A stretch of 64,000 nucleotides of DNA. Source: an uncultured Clostridia bacterium. Its GTDB lineage: Bacteria > Bacillota > Clostridia > TANB77 > CAG-508. The translations under genes and the position numbers were made by a program. The notes under the pieces were generated by a model, which saw only the letters and a program-made list of their open reading frames with translations, was not told where the DNA came from and did no database searches. Positions 10,041 through 19,330 of this stretch are shown here, one piece after another. The number at the start of each line of letters is the position of its first letter. Position 1 is the stretch's first letter. The DNA lies in the NCBI GenBank assembly GCA_948676835.1, contig CAPOZU010000007.1:1-64000 (forward strand). Direction: 5' to 3'.

Positions 10041-10898
10041 ATGGAGAAATATGAGGAAATAGAGAAAACTATTACTAAAAGATTTAGAAAAGAAATTTGG
10101 AAAAAGTTTGTTAAAGCAATTTGTGACTTTGAAATGATTTCAGAAGGAGATAAAATAGCAGTATGTATTTCTGGTGGAAAAGATTCAATGCTTATGGCAA
10201 AATGTTTTCAAGAACTAAAAAAGCATAGAAAAATGAATTTTGAACTTGAATTCATTGTAATGAATCCAGGTTATAATGAACTTAACAAAGAAAAAATCAT
10301 TAATAATAGTAAATTATTAAACATACCTATAACAATGTTTGAAACCGATATTTTTAATAGAGTAGTAAACATAGAGGATAATCCATGTTATATATGTGCA
10401 AGAATGAGAAGAGGATATTTGTATGAAAAAGCAAAAGAACTTGGATGCAATAAGATTGCTTTAGGACATCATTTTGATGACGTTATTGAAACAATTTTAA
10501 TGGGAATGTTTTATGGAGCTCAAATGCAAACAATGATGCCAAAAGTTCAAAGTACATCTCATCCAGGAATGGAGTTAATCAGACCCTTATATTATGTAAA
10601 AGAAGAGGATATTCTTTCTTGGAGAGATAGAAATAACTTGGATTTTATTCAGTGTGCTTGCAGATTTACAGAAGAATATAATCAAAATCATAATGAAGAT
10701 GGAATGAGTAAAAGACAGGAAATGAAAACTCTTATAAAAGAGCTGAAGAGGAACTATGATAATATTGATATAAATATTTTTAATAGTGTACAAAATGTTA
10801 ATTTAGATACTATAATTTCTTATAAAAGAGGAGAAAATACATATCATTTTTTAGATGATTATGAAGAAAGATTAGAAGAAAAGAAAAAAACAATATAA
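10041..10898 (+). CDS. TtcA-family tRNA 2-thiolation protein
   Basis: A 285-residue PP-loop ATPase with SGGKDSML at residues ~48-55. It has a CYICARMRRG CxxC pair near residue 117 and a CACRF motif near 210. TtcA-type enzymes bind an Fe-S cluster through such cysteines and thiolate tRNA (C32 in E. coli TtcA). GHHFDDVIET is also typical. Location downstream of sufCB and mnmA fits dependence on Fe-S supply. Exact target position in tRNA cannot be assigned. Confidence 0.85.
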   Translation: MEKYEEIEKTITKRFRKEIWKKFVKAICDFEMISEGDKIAVCISGGKDSMLMAKCFQELKKHRKMNFELEFIVMNPGYNELNKEKIINNSKLLNIPITMFETDIFNRVVNIEDNPCYICARMRRGYLYEKAKELGCNKIALGHHFDDVIETILMGMFYGAQMQTMMPKVQSTSHPGMELIRPLYYVKEEDILSWRDRNNLDFIQCACRFTEEYNQNHNEDGMSKRQEMKTLIKELKRNYDNIDINIFNSVQNVNLDTIISYKRGENTYHFLDDYEERLEEKKKTI

Positions 10899-10911
10899 CA
10901 TACGTATTAAA

Positions 10912-10929
10912 TTGGACAAAAATGTCCAA
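10912..10929. promoter_or_regulatory. Palindromic candidate operator upstream of copA
   Basis: TTGGACA-AAAA-TGTCCAA: perfect 7-bp arms around a 4-nt spacer, 36 bases before the copA start and 13 bases after the ttcA-like stop. It may bind a copper-responsive repressor, allowing copA to be regulated apart from the upstream genes. No regulator for it is in the window. Confidence 0.5.
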
Positions 10930-10965
10930 AAACTAGCGTCCCCAATTGGTCAAAAAGGAGAAAAA

Positions 10966-13596
10966 ATGAAGAAAGTTAAGTTTAATATTCAAGGAATGAC
11001 TTGTAGTAGTTGTCAATCTTATGTTGAAAAAGCAGTAAATAAGCTTGAAGGAATAAAATCTGCTTCAGTTAATTTACTTTCAAATAATATGATTGTTGAA
11101 TATGATGAAAATAAAACAAATGATGATAAAATTATTTCTGCTGTTGTAGATGCAGGCTATGGAGCTTCTACAAATTCAGAAAATAAAAAAGTAGATGATA
11201 ATAAAAAAGTTAATAATAGTGATATTATTAGTGGAATGAAAAAAAGATTAATAATTTCTATTATTTTCTGGATTCCACTAATGCTTGTAGCAATGCATCA
11301 TATGATATTTGAATTACTTAATATTCAAGTTCCAGAAATTATTAGAAATCTTTTTGATGGAACAGAAAATTCTATTACATTTGCATTTACACAAGTTTTA
11401 TTGTTATTACCCATAATGTATGTAAATAGAAATTATTTTATAATAGGATTTAAGAAATTATTCAAAAGAAGTCCTAATATGGATTCACTAGTAGCAATTG
11501 GCTCAGCAGCAGCGGTGGCTTATGGAGTATATGCTATTTATATGATAGGATATGGTTTAGGTCATGGAAATATAGAACTAGTAAATAGATTTAGAATGGA
11601 TTTATATTTTGAATCTGCAGGAACAATTCTTACATTAATTACTGTAGGAAAATATTTGGAAACAAAATCTAAAGGAAAAACAGGTGATGCTATTTCAAAA
11701 TTAATAGATTTAGCACCTAAAACTGCAATTTTATTGAAAGATAATAAAGAGATAGAGGTTAATATTGATGAGATATTAACTGGGGATATAGTAATAATAA
11801 AACCAGGAGCAAGTATTCCTATTGATGGAGTGATAGTCGAAGGGAAATCTACTATTGATCAATCAAGTATTACTGGAGAAAGTATACCAGTAGAAAAACA
11901 AGTTGGAGATAATGTTGTTTCAGGAACAATAAATAAAAATGGTTATTTAAAGGTGAAAGCAACAAAAGTTGGAGAAGATACAACCCTCTCACAAATTATA
12001 AAATTAGTAGAAGAGGCAAGTAATTCAAAAGCTCCAATATCACGCTTAGCAGATAGAGTTTCTGGGGTATTTGTTCCAGTTGTAATATCTATTGCAGTTT
12101 TGGCTACAATATTTTGGCTTTTACAAGGACAAAGCTTTGAATTTGCGTTAAGTATAGGAATTGCAGTTTTAGTAATTTCATGTCCTTGTGCGCTGGGCTT
12201 AGCTACTCCTGTTGCAATTATGGTTGGAACAGGAAAAGGAGCAGAGAATGGAATTTTATTTAAATCTGCTGAAAGTCTAGAATTATTACACTTAGTAGAT
12301 ACTGTTGTTTTAGATAAAACAGGAACTGTAACAGAAGGAAAACCTAAAGTTGTTGAAATAATTACAAATTTACAAATAATGCGAGAAAATTCAATTGGAA
12401 ATGAAAAAGTTAAATTTGTAGAAAACATTAATAATAGTACTGCTTCTATTAATAATTTATTAAAAATAGCAGGAAGTTTAGAAAAAAATTCTGAACATCC
12501 TCTAGCAGAAGCAATAATAGAAAAAGTAAATGAAAATAATATAGAGCTTCAAGATGTAAAAGATTTTTTAGCAGTTTCTGGAAGAGGGGTAAAAGGAAAA
12601 ATAGATGGAGCAAATTACTATGGTGGTAATTTATCTTTTATGAAAGAAAATAATGTAAATATACAAGATTATGAAAAAAAGGTATTAGATCTTTCAAATC
12701 AAGGAAAAATATGTTTATATTTTGCAAAAGAAAATAATATGCTTGGAGTAATAGCAGTTTCAGATACAGTAAAAAATACCAGTAAAAAAGCAATTGAAAA
12801 TTTAAAGAAACAAAAAAAAGAAGTTGTAATGATTACTGGTGATAATAAGCTTGTTGCAGAATCTATTGCAAAAGAAGTGGGAATAGATAAAGTAATTGCA
12901 GAAGTTCTTCCGCAAGATAAAGAAAAGGAAGTTTCAAAACTACAAGAAAATGGAAAAAAAGTCGCATTTGTAGGAGATGGAATAAATGATTCACCAGCAT
13001 TAGTAAAAGCTGATGTAGGACTCGCAATTGGATCTGGAACAGATATTGCAATTGAATCTGCTGATGTAGTATTAATGCAAAACAGTTTAATAGAAGTAGA
13101 TACAGCAATTGCTTTAAGTAAAGCTGTTATAGGAAACATAAAAATGAATTTATTTTGGGCATTTTTCTATAATATTATAGGAATACCAGTAGCAGCAGGA
13201 TTATTTTATTTAAGTTTTGGGTTAAAATTAAATCCAATGATAGGGGCTCTAGCAATGAGTTTAAGTTCTGTATGTGTTGTAACTAATGCACTTCGATTAA
13301 GATACTTTAAAAATAAAAATATCAAACAAGATATTATTCAAAAAGAAATATGCATAACTGATAAATGTGATATAAAAAAAGAAGAGGAGGTAAATATAAT
13401 GAAAACAATATCAATAGATGGAATGCAATGCAATCATTGTAAAATGACAGTGGAAAAGGTTTTAGGAGCAATTGATGGAGTAACAAAAGTAGAAGTTAGT
13501 CTAGAAAATAAAACAGCTAGTATTGAAACAAATAAAGATGTTTCAGATGATACAATAAAAGCAGTTATAGAAGAAGCAGGATTTAAAGTTAATTAA
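10966..13596 (+). CDS. copA: Copper-translocating P1B-type ATPase with C-terminal CopZ-like domain
   Basis: An 876-residue Cu+-exporting P-type ATPase. The N-terminal heavy-metal domain has GMTCSSC. The rest of the ATPase shows the membrane CPC motif (CPCALGLATPV), phosphorylation site DKTGTVTEG, HP motif (SEHPLAEA) and hinge GDGINDSPAL. Residues 812-876 form a second metal-binding domain (GMQCNHC) that resembles free CopZ. The ATG at 10966 with AAAAAGGAG 5 nt upstream is preferred; an in-frame TTG at 10912 lies in the operator-like palindrome. A strong internal ribosome site precedes codon 812. Confidence 0.92.
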   Translation: MKKVKFNIQGMTCSSCQSYVEKAVNKLEGIKSASVNLLSNNMIVEYDENKTNDDKIISAVVDAGYGASTNSENKKVDDNKKVNNSDIISGMKKRLIISIIFWIPLMLVAMHHMIFELLNIQVPEIIRNLFDGTENSITFAFTQVLLLLPIMYVNRNYFIIGFKKLFKRSPNMDSLVAIGSAAAVAYGVYAIYMIGYGLGHGNIELVNRFRMDLYFESAGTILTLITVGKYLETKSKGKTGDAISKLIDLAPKTAILLKDNKEIEVNIDEILTGDIVIIKPGASIPIDGVIVEGKSTIDQSSITGESIPVEKQVGDNVVSGTINKNGYLKVKATKVGEDTTLSQIIKLVEEASNSKAPISRLADRVSGVFVPVVISIAVLATIFWLLQGQSFEFALSIGIAVLVISCPCALGLATPVAIMVGTGKGAENGILFKSAESLELLHLVDTVVLDKTGTVTEGKPKVVEIITNLQIMRENSIGNEKVKFVENINNSTASINNLLKIAGSLEKNSEHPLAEAIIEKVNENNIELQDVKDFLAVSGRGVKGKIDGANYYGGNLSFMKENNVNIQDYEKKVLDLSNQGKICLYFAKENNMLGVIAVSDTVKNTSKKAIENLKKQKKEVVMITGDNKLVAESIAKEVGIDKVIAEVLPQDKEKEVSKLQENGKKVAFVGDGINDSPALVKADVGLAIGSGTDIAIESADVVLMQNSLIEVDTAIALSKAVIGNIKMNLFWAFFYNIIGIPVAAGLFYLSFGLKLNPMIGALAMSLSSVCVVTNALRLRYFKNKNIKQDIIQKEICITDKCDIKKEEEVNIMKTISIDGMQCNHCKMTVEKVLGAIDGVTKVEVSLENKTASIETNKDVSDDTIKAVIEEAGFKVN
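13384..13401 (+). promoter_or_regulatory. Internal Shine-Dalgarno and ATG for a CopZ-sized product
   Basis: AGAGGAGG (13383-13390) lies 8 nt before an in-frame ATG (13399-13401) inside copA. Initiation here would give a 65-residue CopZ-like copper chaperone (13399-13596) with GMQCNHC. The arrangement looks like a former copA-copZ pair fused in frame with the copZ ribosome site kept. Confidence 0.6.
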
Positions 13597-13601
13597 TATA
13601 C

Positions 13602-13638
13602 AAAACGGATGGACCATGCCAGTCCATCCGTTTTTTTT
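13602..13638 (+). terminator. Terminator between convergent copA and the Clp-FtsH gene
   Basis: An 11-bp GC-rich stem (13604-13614 with 13622-13632) followed by eight T on the + strand. On the - strand it is followed by TTTTGTAT, so it may serve both converging genes. Confidence 0.85.
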
Positions 13639-13668
13639 GAAGCTTGCAAATTATTGCGACTTATTTAC

Positions 13669-15711
13669 TTATTTACGTTTGCTTACAACATCCTTCCAGA
13701 TTTTGTCCAGTTCGCTTTCACTCATAATATGCTTTTCAAGCAGAGCTTCCACGATTGCTTCAAGAATATCTTTGTTTTCCTCAAGCAACTGAGTTGCCCT
13801 ATCAAAAGCCTTATTGATGAGCTTATTGACTTCCTTGTTAACGAGATTCTTAGCTTCCTCAGAGAACATAGGATAGTCTTCGCTGTTGAGATAAATCTGA
13901 TTCCTGAGAATTTCAACTTCAGTGCCCATACCCAGCTTACTTACCACATGGAATGCAGTCTTGTTTGCGTTAATAAGATCCTGGCTTGCACCGCTAGTAA
14001 AGCTGCGACGGAACATGTTTTCTGCAACTCTGCCGCCCAAATCAAAGGCAATATCATCGATATAGTAATCGATATTGCAGAAAGGAACTTTCTCGTCATC
14101 ATCTTCAGAAACAGTTACACCCAGATAGTCTTCAGCAGGCATAATCGAAACTGCCAGCCAGTTATAGCTGATCAACCTTCCAGAAGCCTTGCCAACAATA
14201 TAGTGGCCAGCCTCGTGATAAGCGACTTCCTTTTTGGAATCATCACTCATATTTTTCCACATCTTGAAATAGATGCCGAAGTTTTTGAGAATAGATTTCT
14301 TATCAACGTATTTCTTGCCAGACCGTTTGGCAGCAACCATTGCTCTGTCAACCAAATCCAGAGTTTTATCCGGATTTTTCTTTTCAAAAGCAAAGCAACT
14401 GGCAATCATGATGGCATACTGAACCATTTCACGGGTGATTTTCACACCATGGAAATCAGAAAGTGCCTGGAGTTTGTTCTTAATCATAGGGTAGACGTCT
14501 TTGGATTTAGGCTCTTTAACTTCAACTTTCTCAAATCGACGAGAAAGAGCGGCGTCCTGTTTGAAATACTTTTCATACTCATTTTCAGTAGTGGCACCAA
14601 TTACAATGGTATCACCACGAGCAAGAATAGGCTTCAAAGCATTTGCCAAATCCATTTCGCCCTCAAAACACGAACCTGCACCCAAGATAGTATGGACTTC
14701 ATCAATGAAGAGAATTACATCATGATTGTTCTCCAAAAAGCTGATGACGTCTTTAATACGTTCTTCGGCATCACCTCTATAGGAGGTGCCAGCAATCAAA
14801 GAATTCACATCCAGAGAAATTACTTTGAAATTGGTAAACTCAGCAGGACAAGTGCCTTTGTTGATATCATAGGTGATTTTCTCGACCAAAGCGGTTTTGC
14901 CAACTCCAGCTTCGCCAACGATAACAGCATTACGCTTATTTTTCTTGAGCATAATATTCCAAAGCTGTTCAGCTTCTTTATCACGCTTCAAGATTTCGCA
15001 GGGCTTGTTGGAATCGACTTTGTCATTCACAGTGTTCATGAAACCCGCGAGAACAAAGGGGATGCAACCGAGTCTGAGAATACGTTCAGGTCGGAAATAC
15101 TTCTTTGCCTCAAGGTAGTTCACGCCGATTTCTTTGCAAAAATGTTTGAATTCTTTGTGTTCTACCATAAACATTGCTACTGTGAAATGAAGAGGTTCGA
15201 GCTGTGTGACAGAGTAATTGCCAATAATATCAAGCAATTTCTCGTAAACAGCAGTGAGCTCATCATTTACAGGAATACGGATTTCTTTGCCTTCAAAATC
15301 CTTGAAAATCCAGGTGGTTTTGATGTCAGACATCATGGGGGTGGTAGACTCTTTTTTCTTAGACTTAGAATCTTTCTTTCCTTTTTTCTTTTTGGAAGAG
15401 TTAGATTCAGAGTCTTCAGATTTAGAATCATTTTCTTCAGGATGTTCCTTTTCGTACTTGTCCTGAAGTTTCGCACAGTAATCAGTAATCATCATGCTAA
15501 CCGAATCTTCGATTTCGATAGGATAGATTTCCTGACTACAAAAGTAATTTTCGAGAACACTACCACCGTCTTTTTCCTCAGATGCGTTGAGAACACCATA
15601 CAGAAGCATTGGGAAATTTACAGAATCGAAATTGTAACTCCGCATATCTTCCATAATGTTCTTGAACATCTCGGTAGAGGACTGGGATAAACGTACTTCG
15701 CTAGTTGTCAT
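13669..15711 (-). CDS. Chimeric AAA+ protease: Clp-type ATPase domain fused to FtsH (M41) peptidase
   Basis: A 680-residue protein. The N-terminal ~230 residues show two short Clp_N-like helical segments separated by a Ser/Lys/Asp-rich linker (~95-130). A ClpA/B/C D1-like AAA+ module follows: Walker A GEAGVGKT (266-273), pore-side YRGDAEERIK, Walker B ILFIDEVHTILGAG (333 on), and ALSRRFEKVEV. The C-terminal domain is M41 zinc peptidase: HEAGH (499-503), LGGRVAEN, and GASQDL with the third-ligand Asp (~578). No membrane segment is seen. FtsH normally carries a different AAA clade. Start at 15711 fits AAGGAGG upstream. Higher GC than neighbours. Confidence 0.82.
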   Translation of the reverse strand: MTTSEVRLSQSSTEMFKNIMEDMRSYNFDSVNFPMLLYGVLNASEEKDGGSVLENYFCSQEIYPIEIEDSVSMMITDYCAKLQDKYEKEHPEENDSKSEDSESNSSKKKKGKKDSKSKKKESTTPMMSDIKTTWIFKDFEGKEIRIPVNDELTAVYEKLLDIIGNYSVTQLEPLHFTVAMFMVEHKEFKHFCKEIGVNYLEAKKYFRPERILRLGCIPFVLAGFMNTVNDKVDSNKPCEILKRDKEAEQLWNIMLKKNKRNAVIVGEAGVGKTALVEKITYDINKGTCPAEFTNFKVISLDVNSLIAGTSYRGDAEERIKDVISFLENNHDVILFIDEVHTILGAGSCFEGEMDLANALKPILARGDTIVIGATTENEYEKYFKQDAALSRRFEKVEVKEPKSKDVYPMIKNKLQALSDFHGVKITREMVQYAIMIASCFAFEKKNPDKTLDLVDRAMVAAKRSGKKYVDKKSILKNFGIYFKMWKNMSDDSKKEVAYHEAGHYIVGKASGRLISYNWLAVSIMPAEDYLGVTVSEDDDEKVPFCNIDYYIDDIAFDLGGRVAENMFRRSFTSGASQDLINANKTAFHVVSKLGMGTEVEILRNQIYLNSEDYPMFSEEAKNLVNKEVNKLINKAFDRATQLLEENKDILEAIVEALLEKHIMSESELDKIWKDVVSKRK

Positions 15712-15745
15712 AAGTCTTCGCCTCCTTGTTATTTTATACGGCACT

Positions 15746-15774
15746 ATTATATTACGGTAATTAAATTATGTCAA
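15746..15774 (-). promoter_or_regulatory. Consensus promoter of the Clp-FtsH gene
   Basis: On the - strand: TTGACA (15774-15769), 17-nt spacer, TATAAT (15751-15746), about 35 nt before the start codon. Both hexamers are perfect consensus. Confidence 0.85.
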
Positions 15775-15875
15775 TCAAAATAAAAATATTTTATAAAAAA
15801 TGTATGAATATTGCAATTTCGAATACTTTATAATATAATATCCAAGAAATATGAAATAATAAATGGAGGAACATA

Positions 15876-17045
15876 ATGAAAGATGTAGAAATATCAAAAG
15901 ATATTATTTATATAGGAGCTGATGATAAAACAATAGATTTGTTTGAAAGTCAATATATTGTACCAAATGGAGTTTCTTATAATTCTTATTTAATTAAGGA
16001 TGATAAAAACGTAATAATGGATACAATAGATAGAAGAAAAACAGATGAATGGATTGAGAATCTTGAAAAAGCATTAGCAGGAGAAAAACCAGATTATTTA
16101 GTTATTTCTCATCTAGAGCCAGATCATGCATATAATATTGAATTAGTGGCAAACAAATATCCTGAAATGAAATTAATTGGAAATGCCAAAACTTTTTCAA
16201 TGATGCCACAATTCTTTAATATAGAAAATTTAGAAGATAGAATTGTTGTTGTAAAAGAGGGAGAAGAAATTTGTTTTGGAAAACATACCTTACAATTTTT
16301 TATGGCACCAATGGTACATTGGCCAGAAGTAATGGTTTCATATGAAAAAAACGAAAAGATATTATTTTCAGCAGATGGATTTGGAAAGTTTGGAGCTCTA
16401 GATACAGACGAGCCATGGGATTGTGAAGCTAGAAGATATTATTTTAATATTGTTGGAAAATATGGAGCTCAAGTTCAAATGTTATTAAAAAAAGCAGCAG
16501 GATTAGATATCCAAATGATTTGTCCTTTACATGGACCAATATTAAAAGAAAATCTATCTCATTATATCGAAAAATATGATATTTGGAGTAGCTATAAACC
16601 AGAAGATGACGGAGTATTTATTGCATATGCATCAATACACGGAAATACAGAAAAAGTAGCTAATGAAATGAAAAAAATATTAGAAGATAAAGGGGCAAAA
16701 AAAGTAGCTATTGCAGATTTATCTAGAGATGATATGGCTGAAGCAGTAGAAGATGCTTTTAGATATGATAAATTAGTTCTTGCAGCTGCAAGTTATGATG
16801 CGAGTGTTTTTCCACCAATGCATAATTTTTTAAATAAATTGCTAGAAAAAAATTATCAAAATAGAAAAATAGCAATTATTGAAAATGGTTCATGGGCACC
16901 ATCAGCAGCAAGATGTATGAAAGAAATAGTTTCTAAAATGAAAAATATTAGTTTATGTGAAAATATAGTAACAATAAAATCAACAATGAAAAGTGAAAAT
17001 ATACCACAACTAGAAAATTTAGCAGAAGAACTATTAGAAAATTAA
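15876..17045 (+). CDS. Flavodiiron protein (FprA type)
   Basis: A 389-residue A-type flavoprotein with an N-terminal metallo-beta-lactamase-like diiron domain and a C-terminal flavodoxin domain. HLEPDH is the diiron motif (HxExDH, ~residue 80); later His and Asp ligands lie in MVHWPE and SADGFG, and in CPLHGP. The FMN site is IAYASIHGNTEK (~250). These enzymes reduce O2 to water or NO to N2O in anaerobes, with electrons from rubredoxin. A matching Hrb-type rubredoxin protein is encoded at 51898, far from here. GGAGG sits upstream of the start. Confidence 0.92.
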   Translation: MKDVEISKDIIYIGADDKTIDLFESQYIVPNGVSYNSYLIKDDKNVIMDTIDRRKTDEWIENLEKALAGEKPDYLVISHLEPDHAYNIELVANKYPEMKLIGNAKTFSMMPQFFNIENLEDRIVVVKEGEEICFGKHTLQFFMAPMVHWPEVMVSYEKNEKILFSADGFGKFGALDTDEPWDCEARRYYFNIVGKYGAQVQMLLKKAAGLDIQMICPLHGPILKENLSHYIEKYDIWSSYKPEDDGVFIAYASIHGNTEKVANEMKKILEDKGAKKVAIADLSRDDMAEAVEDAFRYDKLVLAAASYDASVFPPMHNFLNKLLEKNYQNRKIAIIENGSWAPSAARCMKEIVSKMKNISLCENIVTIKSTMKSENIPQLENLAEELLEN

Positions 17046-17124
17046 TAATGATTTTTATAAAATTACAAGTACTGAGCCTATAACAATTAGATTATAACAG
17101 GTTCAAAATAAAAAGGAGATTAAA

Positions 17125-18441
17125 ATGAGTCAAATTATACCATTAATTATATTAATTTTACTTAACGCATTTTTTGCAGCATCAGAAATTGCGTTTATAT
17201 CTTTAAATGATGCAAAAATTGATATGCAAGCAAAAGAAGGAAATAGAAAAGCAAAAAAAATAAAGAAAATGCTTGAAAATCCAAGTAAATTTTTGGCAAC
17301 AATTCAAATAGGTATTACTTTAGCTGGATTTTTATCAAGTGCTTTTGCATCAGAAGCATTTGCAAGTAGCTTAGCACCAATACTACACAACTTAATTCCA
17401 AATATAGATGTTGCAGTTTGGAATAGTATAGCAATTGTTTTAATAACAATTATATTATCATATTTTACTTTAATTTTTGGAGAATTAGTTCCAAAAAGAA
17501 TTGCAATGAAATACTATGAAAAAATAGCTTTTGCAACAATTGGTATTATAAGATTTATTTCTATAGTAACAGCACCATTTGTTAAATTTTTAACATTTTC
17601 AACTAATGTTGTATCAAAAATATTTGGAATAACAGGAAATGAAGAAGAAACAGTAACAGAAGAAGAAATTAGAATGATGGTTGATGTGGGAGAAGAAAAA
17701 GGTTCTATAGATAAAGAAGAGAGAGAAATGATAAATAATGTTTTTGAATTTAATGATAAAACAGCTTCTGAAATTATGGTTCCTAGAAAAGAAGTATATG
17801 CATTAGATATGAACTTATCAATATCTAAAGTAATTGAAGAAATATCAGATAATGAGGAGTTTAGGTATAGCAGAATACCAGTATATGATGAAACAATTGA
17901 CGAAATAAAAGGTATTGTTTATATAAAAGATATTTTATTATCAACTAAAAATAAAAGTGTAAAAGTAAAAAATCTTGTAAAAGAAGCATATTATATACCA
18001 GAAACAAAACCTTTAAATGAACTTTTTGAGGATTTAAGAAAAAATAGAAAACAAATTGCTATTGTTGTAGATGAATATGGTGGAACTGCTGGTATAGTTA
18101 CAATGGAAGATATTTTAGAAGAGATTGTTGGCGAGATTTACGACGAATATGATTTGGTAGAAAACAATATTGAAAAAGTGGATGAAAACACATATTTACT
18201 AAATGGTAGTGTATCAGTAGGAGAAGTAGAAAAGGTATTAGATATAGAAATACCAGAAGGAGATTATGAAACAATTTCTGGATATTTAATAGAAGAACTT
18301 GGAAGAATTCCAGATGAAAAGGAAAAACCTATTATTGAGACAGAAACTGTTATTTATAAAATCGAATCTGTAAAAGATAAAAGAATAATAAAAATTAAAG
18401 CATGTAAAGTAAATAAAATTGAAGAACAAGAGGAAGAATAG
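17125..18441 (+). CDS. CNNM/CBS/CorC-domain membrane protein (HlyC/TlyC family)
   Basis: A 438-residue protein. An N-terminal DUF21/CNNM membrane domain has about four helices and begins NAFFAASEIAFISLN. It is followed by two CBS domains (~200-320, including EIMVPRKEVYALD and VDEYGGTAGIVTMED) and a C-terminal CorC_HlyC domain. The family is linked to Mg2+/Co2+ transport. The common hemolysin label is historical. It is preceded by AAGGAG and has no evident partner in the same transcript. Confidence 0.85.
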   Translation: MSQIIPLIILILLNAFFAASEIAFISLNDAKIDMQAKEGNRKAKKIKKMLENPSKFLATIQIGITLAGFLSSAFASEAFASSLAPILHNLIPNIDVAVWNSIAIVLITIILSYFTLIFGELVPKRIAMKYYEKIAFATIGIIRFISIVTAPFVKFLTFSTNVVSKIFGITGNEEETVTEEEIRMMVDVGEEKGSIDKEEREMINNVFEFNDKTASEIMVPRKEVYALDMNLSISKVIEEISDNEEFRYSRIPVYDETIDEIKGIVYIKDILLSTKNKSVKVKNLVKEAYYIPETKPLNELFEDLRKNRKQIAIVVDEYGGTAGIVTMEDILEEIVGEIYDEYDLVENNIEKVDENTYLLNGSVSVGEVEKVLDIEIPEGDYETISGYLIEELGRIPDEKEKPIIETETVIYKIESVKDKRIIKIKACKVNKIEEQEEE

Positions 18442-18563
18442 GAGTACACATTAAATCCTTTTAAAATTCACATAAAAAACACTCAAAAAAATGTAGGTAA
18501 TGTTATAATCAAATCAATTTAAAAGAGAGTTTAAAAATTTTGAAAGGGTAAATGTGAACGGCT

Positions 18564-18704
18564 ATGGAAAATTTAAAAAATATAATGGATGTTAATGAAA
18601 ATATTGTAGGAGCTTCTTCTTTAAATAGAATTATGATTGATGAGAAAATAGAACAAGTAAGAGTATATTGTGGAGCAAGTGATTCTTATTTTGAAGATAT
18701 GTAA
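18564..18704 (+). CDS. Small ORF, 46 residues, unknown
   Basis: ATG at 18564 to TAA at 18704 encodes an acidic 46-residue peptide beginning MENLKNIMDVNEN and ending SDSYFEDM, with one Cys. A TATAAT box lies near 18503. The ribosome site is poor: GAAAGGG lies about 15 nt upstream. No family is recognised. The ORF fills most of the gap between the CBS protein and the next gene, and its codon use matches the genome, so it may be real. Confidence 0.35.
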   Translation: MENLKNIMDVNENIVGASSLNRIMIDEKIEQVRVYCGASDSYFEDM

Positions 18705-18805
18705 TTTTATTTAAAATAAAATTAAAAACTGTTTGAATTTTTTAAAGTTTTGTGATATTTTATATATGTAAATTTTAAAATTATACATATTAAGGAGAGA
18801 GTGAA

Positions 18806-19123
18806 ATGCAAAGAGAAGTTAACGAAGAAAAAAGAGCAAAATTTATGGAATTCGCAGGAAAAAGAGTAAATAATGTATTACATGACATTCAAATTTTAGA
18901 ACCAATGGCAAGAAGCAATTCGTATGATTTTACTAAGCAAGATGTTGATGAAATGTTTGATGCTATGCAAAGTTCTTTAAATGATGCTAGAGAAGAATTT
19001 TATAGAAAGTTTGAAGAAAAAGCAAAAGCTGCTAAAAAAACATTTTCGTTTGGAACAACTGTTGCTAAAGATGAGGGTGAAGAAATAATTTCAGAAGAAA
19101 CAAATATAGAAGAAAATGTTTAA
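18806..19123 (+). CDS. Hypothetical 105-residue helical protein
   Basis: A soluble, charged, probably all-helical protein rich in Glu and Lys, with a helical region at residues ~1-80 and an acidic tail. No known family is recognised and no membrane segment is visible. AAGGAGAG is placed well before the start, so translation is credible. It is followed by a terminator, indicating its own short transcript. Confidence 0.65.
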   Translation: MQREVNEEKRAKFMEFAGKRVNNVLHDIQILEPMARSNSYDFTKQDVDEMFDAMQSSLNDAREEFYRKFEEKAKAAKKTFSFGTTVAKDEGEEIISEETNIEENV

Positions 19124-19156
19124 AAAACATCAAATATATAATTAAATAATATAAAT

Positions 19157-19193
19157 AAAAGTAACTAGATAATTATATTTAGTTACTTTTTTA
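19157..19193 (+). terminator. Intrinsic terminator
   Basis: AAAGTAACT (19158-19166) pairs with AGTTACTTT (19181-19189), followed by TTTT. It lies about 35 bases after the preceding gene. Confidence 0.75.
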
Positions 19194-19330
19194 TGTAAAA
19201 AATAATAGCATTCTTAATTGATAATCGAAATAAATGAAAGTGATAAAGTTTTTATGTCCTGTGTTTTTTAACAAATAAATAAACTATAACATATTATGAA
19301 TTACAAATAAATATGAAAAGGAGAGAGTTT

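Noticed and set aside
13609..15690. Long open frame on the + strand opposite the Clp-FtsH gene
   Set aside because: It has no ribosome site and its translation is Phe/Ile/Asn-rich without any motif. The - strand frame carries clear Walker and HEAGH motifs.
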